This document shows, piece after piece, positions 14,971 to 17,459 of a DNA stretch of 17,459 bases. How positions within the stretch are numbered: position 1 is the first letter of the stretch; the number at the start of each line of letters is the position of its first letter. Below the pieces are notes generated by a model. That model ran no database searches. It saw only the letters and a program-made list of their open reading frames with translations, and was not told the origin of the DNA. The stretch is from assembly GCA_050331475.1 (NCBI GenBank), contig JBHJGU010000056.1, forward strand, positions 1 through 17,459. Direction: 5' to 3'. This DNA comes from JBHJGU01 sp050331475. GTDB lineage: Bacteria; Pseudomonadota; Alphaproteobacteria; Caulobacterales; Maricaulaceae. Made by a program: the position numbers and the translations under genes.

Positions 14971-16116
14971 TTAGCCAGTTTCGCGGAGTTCGCGCTCGGC
15001 TTGACCCAGAACGTCAAGTTTTTCGAGGAAATAGGCGAGTTCTTCGGGCGGCAGTCCCTGGTGACGGGTCAGCAAGCGCTCCAGCATGAGCCGCGCGAAC
15101 CGCGGCCGATCCGCCACGCCCGCATTGTAATCGAGTTCATGGGCCAAACCCACAGCGGTGCGGAACACCGGGTAAAGCCGGGTCGGCAAACCGGAATGGT
15201 CCATAATCGCGCGCAAGCCAAACGGACCGGCGTCGTGGATCAAGAGCCACGCCCGATGGTGGGGCACCCCGGAAAGCTCCGCGAGCGCCCATTCGGTGAA
15301 GCGCAGATTGCCCAAACAGGTCGCTCGCAAAATCAAGGACGGCGTCAGGCGCCCGTTCAGGTGCAATTGCTGCACAAACCGGCGCATATCGGTCGCCAAG
15401 CCGGCCTGGTCGGCAAGGTCGATGGTGGCGCGTTCGCGCGCGGCTTCGGAGAGCTCCACGGCGAGCTGGGCGGGCAATTCATGACGCGCGACCAAACGCT
15501 TGAGCGCCGCTTCGCTGATCATCGCCACGAGCTTTTCGCTCACGGTCACCGGCAAGCGATCCCGGTCGATGATCGCGTCGGTCACCGCGGCGCTGTCGGC
15601 GAACCGCGCCAGAGCGGCGTCATAGGCCACGGTGTCGAACGCGGCGGTGTCGTTTTGCGCGGCCGCCACGACCGCCTCCTCCTCGCCCAGCGCCGCGATG
15701 GCGCGCACTACGGATGCGCTCAGCCCGCCCCGCCGCGCGAGCGCGGCCTGTTTCGCCCCATCGCTCGCGCGCAAGATCTCGATCAAATCGTCATCGGTGA
15801 ACACCGGCGAGTGCGTGATAACAGGCACAGCCACCGCGTCCACGTCCGCAGCGAGTTGGCGCGCCAGATCATGGGGCAGATGCGGGGACGCCTTTAACGT
15901 AGCGGACAGCGCCCGACGCACCAATTCCGCAGCATCCTGCGCCATAAAGCGCAGAACCTGCTCGGCCGCCGCGCGCGCGTCAGCGTTCAAAGCGGAGCGA
16001 TCGATCTTGCGGCAGATTTTCATGGTGGCGAGCGCGCGGTCTTGAGCGTCGTCCGAACGCACAAGCCGGCGGATATCCGCCTCGGTCAATTTTGAGCGCA
16101 GCGCGGTCGCGGCCAT
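14971..16116 (-). CDS. DUF2336 domain protein (second copy)
   Basis: The product has 381 residues from an ATG with an AGGAT ribosome binding site eight bases upstream. It is helical and Ala/Leu/Arg-rich throughout. FTDDDLIEILRASDGAKQAA (106-125) and NGRLTPSLILRATCLGNLRF (254-273), followed by ALAELSGVPHHRAW, match the corresponding positions of the first DUF2336 copy, showing paralogy at low identity. No membrane segment or signal peptide is present, so it is likely cytoplasmic. It converges with the HPt gene, 36 bases apart, and follows the transglycosylase gene after 46 bases on the same strand. A TTAAC half-site lies 58 bases before the start, inside the transglycosylase coding end, which would allow independent expression. 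The function is unknown. Confidence 0.88.
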   Translation of the reverse strand: MAATALRSKLTEADIRRLVRSDDAQDRALATMKICRKIDRSALNADARAAAEQVLRFMAQDAAELVRRALSATLKASPHLPHDLARQLAADVDAVAVPVITHSPVFTDDDLIEILRASDGAKQAALARRGGLSASVVRAIAALGEEEAVVAAAQNDTAAFDTVAYDAALARFADSAAVTDAIIDRDRLPVTVSEKLVAMISEAALKRLVARHELPAQLAVELSEAARERATIDLADQAGLATDMRRFVQQLHLNGRLTPSLILRATCLGNLRFTEWALAELSGVPHHRAWLLIHDAGPFGLRAIMDHSGLPTRLYPVFRTAVGLAHELDYNAGVADRPRFARLMLERLLTRHQGLPPEELAYFLEKLDVLGQAERELRETG

Positions 16117-16162
16117 GCTCGATCATCCTGTCTGTGGCGAACCATTGGGTCCATCACCACCA

Positions 16163-17029
16163 TCAGCTGAGCCCGTTAATGAAACCTTGCCGATCGTCAT
16201 CATCCTTTCGCGACCGAGTGCTTAAAGGATCAAGCTGCGACAAAATGGAGATCACTTCCGGCGTGAGCTCCAAGGGCGGCCGAGAGACCCCGGCCGTGGG
16301 CGCCCCGCCCCCGCGTCCAGCGTCTAAAGGCTGCAAGTCGCGGGTTGCGCCCCGCAATCGGCCCGGCTGCGGGGTGTAATCGGGTTCGCGGACAGCGGCG
16401 GGGCTGCGAGGACGTTCGCCCGCGCCCTCGACTTTTGCGCTGAGCACGTCAAGCACTTGGCCCACCGTGCGCGCGCCGCCGTCAGACTCGTAGAAAATCG
16501 ACCGGTTCGCGCGCGCGGCTTCGGGAAAAATATGATCCGCTGCGGCGCCCGGGCTCAGCTCAGCGGCTGTGATCAATCGACCCGCGCCGGTAACGCCAAG
16601 AAAGTGGGCGGTGTAGAGCTCGCCCGCTGAGGGCTCCCGGCCCAGCTTGGCGCGTAGGCCTTGGGCGTTCTGCGCAGTCAGCTCACCCGCCATCAGGGCG
16701 GAGGCCTCTGGATCGAAGCGTAAGTCCAAAATGTCGCGGCGTGCGGCGGGGTCGACCACGTCATAGCGACCCGGGCCAACCTCGCGCACCAAGCCCGCCT
16801 CCTCGCCAAAGCCGTGCTTGGCGCCGAACGCTTTCAGCGTGGCAAGCCAGGTCTGCTCGATAAACTGAAAAAGGCCCGCCGCGCTCGAGGTTCGGGCTCG
16901 AGCGTCAGGGTCAAACGCGCTTTCCTGGCGCGCGGTTCTGAGCAACACGTCGAAGTCCGCGCCCGTCGCGTTGGCGGCGGTCTGAATAGCGCTGGCCGCG
17001 AGCGCTTCGATGCCGCCGACGCCGCTCAC
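16163..17029 (-). CDS. Lytic transglycosylase (SLT-like) without signal peptide
   Basis: The product has 288 residues from a GTG at 17027-17029, whose GTGA overlaps the stop of the preceding gene. An upstream TTG at 17074 would add a 45-base overlap. The lysozyme-like fold is recognised by the catalytic Glu 36 in RTARQESAFDP and by SSAAGLFQFIEQTWLATLK; a later motif is GELYTAHFLGVTGAGRLI. Such enzymes cut the glycan chain of peptidoglycan, leaving 1,6-anhydro ends, and make room for machines such as flagella and pili. No Sec signal is visible, so the protein may leave through a dedicated export route. The C-terminal third (after ~200) is Pro/Gly/Arg-rich and looks disordered. In Caulobacter the transglycosylase homologue PleA is needed for pili and flagellum; equivalence here is only a possibility. 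Confidence 0.85.
   Translation of the reverse strand: MSGVGGIEALAASAIQTAANATGADFDVLLRTARQESAFDPDARARTSSAAGLFQFIEQTWLATLKAFGAKHGFGEEAGLVREVGPGRYDVVDPAARRDILDLRFDPEASALMAGELTAQNAQGLRAKLGREPSAGELYTAHFLGVTGAGRLITAAELSPGAAADHIFPEAARANRSIFYESDGGARTVGQVLDVLSAKVEGAGERPRSPAAVREPDYTPQPGRLRGATRDLQPLDAGRGGGAPTAGVSRPPLELTPEVISILSQLDPLSTRSRKDDDDRQGFINGLS
16175..16190 (-). promoter_or_regulatory. CtrA half-site (GCAA-N7-TTAAC) upstream of the second DUF2336 gene
   Basis: On the minus strand TTAAC (16179-16175) ends 58 bases before the ATG at 16116, the same distance as in the two plus-strand sites. The first half is poor (GCAA, two of four). The site lies within the 3' end of the transglycosylase gene. On its own it would not be called; the shared distance is what makes it notable. 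Confidence 0.35.
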
Positions 17030-17459
17030 AAAGCGCGTCCGTACTTCCGCAACCGGGTTTCGATGGCTTCCCAACCCTGGCGGACCGCGCGTTCGTTCTC
17101 CAAGGTCGCCGCGTCAAACATGAACGCGCGCATGGCCTGAACGAAACCGGCGATGTCCGCCTCCAATTGCTCCGTGTCCGCAACGCTTTCGCGAGGTCGG
17201 AACACCATGCGGCGCAACCGTTCGCACGCCTGGTCGGGATCCGCGGTGGCGGCCGCAAAGCCGAAGGCGGCGCTCATGACCGAGAACCGGTTGAGCGCGC
17301 GCGATTGCAGCCTGTAGCACTCCCCAATCTGCGCGTAATCCCGCTCCAGGGTCGGTTTGGCCGCACTTGCCCGCGAGACGACTTGGGTTTCCACCCGGCG
17401 GAATTCATCATAACCCACATCCAGTTCAGTCTTGGCTTCATCAAGTAACGGATGAGGGC
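17026..17459 (-). CDS. Unrecognised protein, C-terminal part (5' end outside the window)
   Basis: The frame is open from the right edge (reading HPLLDEAKTELDVGYDEFRR) to TGA at 17026, giving about 144 visible residues. An internal GTG at 17418 exists, but sequence before it looks coding, so the gene probably begins outside. The product is helical and charged (SRASAAKPTLERDYAQIGEC, LRRMVFRPRESVADTEQLEA, ending WEAIETRLRKYGRAL), with no membrane segment or known motif. Its stop overlaps the start of the transglycosylase gene by four bases, so the two are translationally coupled and probably work in one process. I do not recognise the family. Confidence 0.6.
   Translation of the reverse strand, partial: PHPLLDEAKTELDVGYDEFRRVETQVVSRASAAKPTLERDYAQIGECYRLQSRALNRFSVMSAAFGFAAATADPDQACERLRRMVFRPRESVADTEQLEADIAGFVQAMRAFMFDAATLENERAVRQGWEAIETRLRKYGRAL

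Noticed and set aside
15001..15897. 298-codon plus-strand open frame
   Set aside because: Antisense to the second DUF2336 gene, whose frame matches its paralog; the plus frame is rich in Arg, Gly and His, as expected of a shadow.

Overview
The window looks like the chromosome of a GC-rich alphaproteobacterium, probably a dimorphic or prosthecate type (Caulobacterales/Maricaulales-like). The reasons are two DUF2336 proteins, a stand-alone HPt phosphotransfer protein, an alphaproteobacterial-type NAD kinase, and perfect or near matches to the CtrA box TTAA-N7-TTAAC in front of the genes where a cell-cycle regulator would be expected. No rRNA, tRNA, CRISPR array or transposase was found.

Left region (1-3706, minus strand): a very large parallel beta-helix surface or secreted protein. 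It is built from two tandem modules, each with a CSLREA-type N-terminal motif followed by many GN...GGGV beta-helix turns; module 1 ends in a choice-of-anchor-Q-like DQRG...LGAFE motif. The frame starts at 3706 and is cut by one amber codon at 2804-2806. It then stays open for 934 codons to the window edge, so it is a recent pseudogene, a split gene or a base-calling error. The last ~148 bases no longer read like beta-helix.

Middle region (3942-12285, all minus strand): in transcription order, egtB (sulfoxide synthase of ergothioneine synthesis), a class II aldolase/adducin protein, an outer-membrane beta-barrel candidate overlapping the aldolase gene, a membrane-fusion protein and an HAE1-type RND pump joined by an ATGA overlap, and a GntR/HutC (PhnF-like) regulator. 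The fusion protein and pump form a two-gene efflux operon with no TolC gene in view. The regulator lies between the pump and the beta-helix gene, and both neighbouring gaps hold palindromes.

Right region (12385-17459): on the plus strand, a DUF2336 gene, nadK and an HPt gene. Converging on them on the minus strand are a second DUF2336 gene, a lytic transglycosylase without a signal peptide, and the end of an unrecognised gene entering from the right edge. The two DUF2336 genes and the HPt gene each have a TTAAC sequence ending exactly 58 bases before the start codon. It is a perfect CtrA box for the first, one mismatch for the HPt gene, and a half-site for the third. This shared promoter geometry suggests a co-regulated module (DUF2336 / HPt / DUF2336, perhaps carrying nadK), and it is the most interesting signal in the window.
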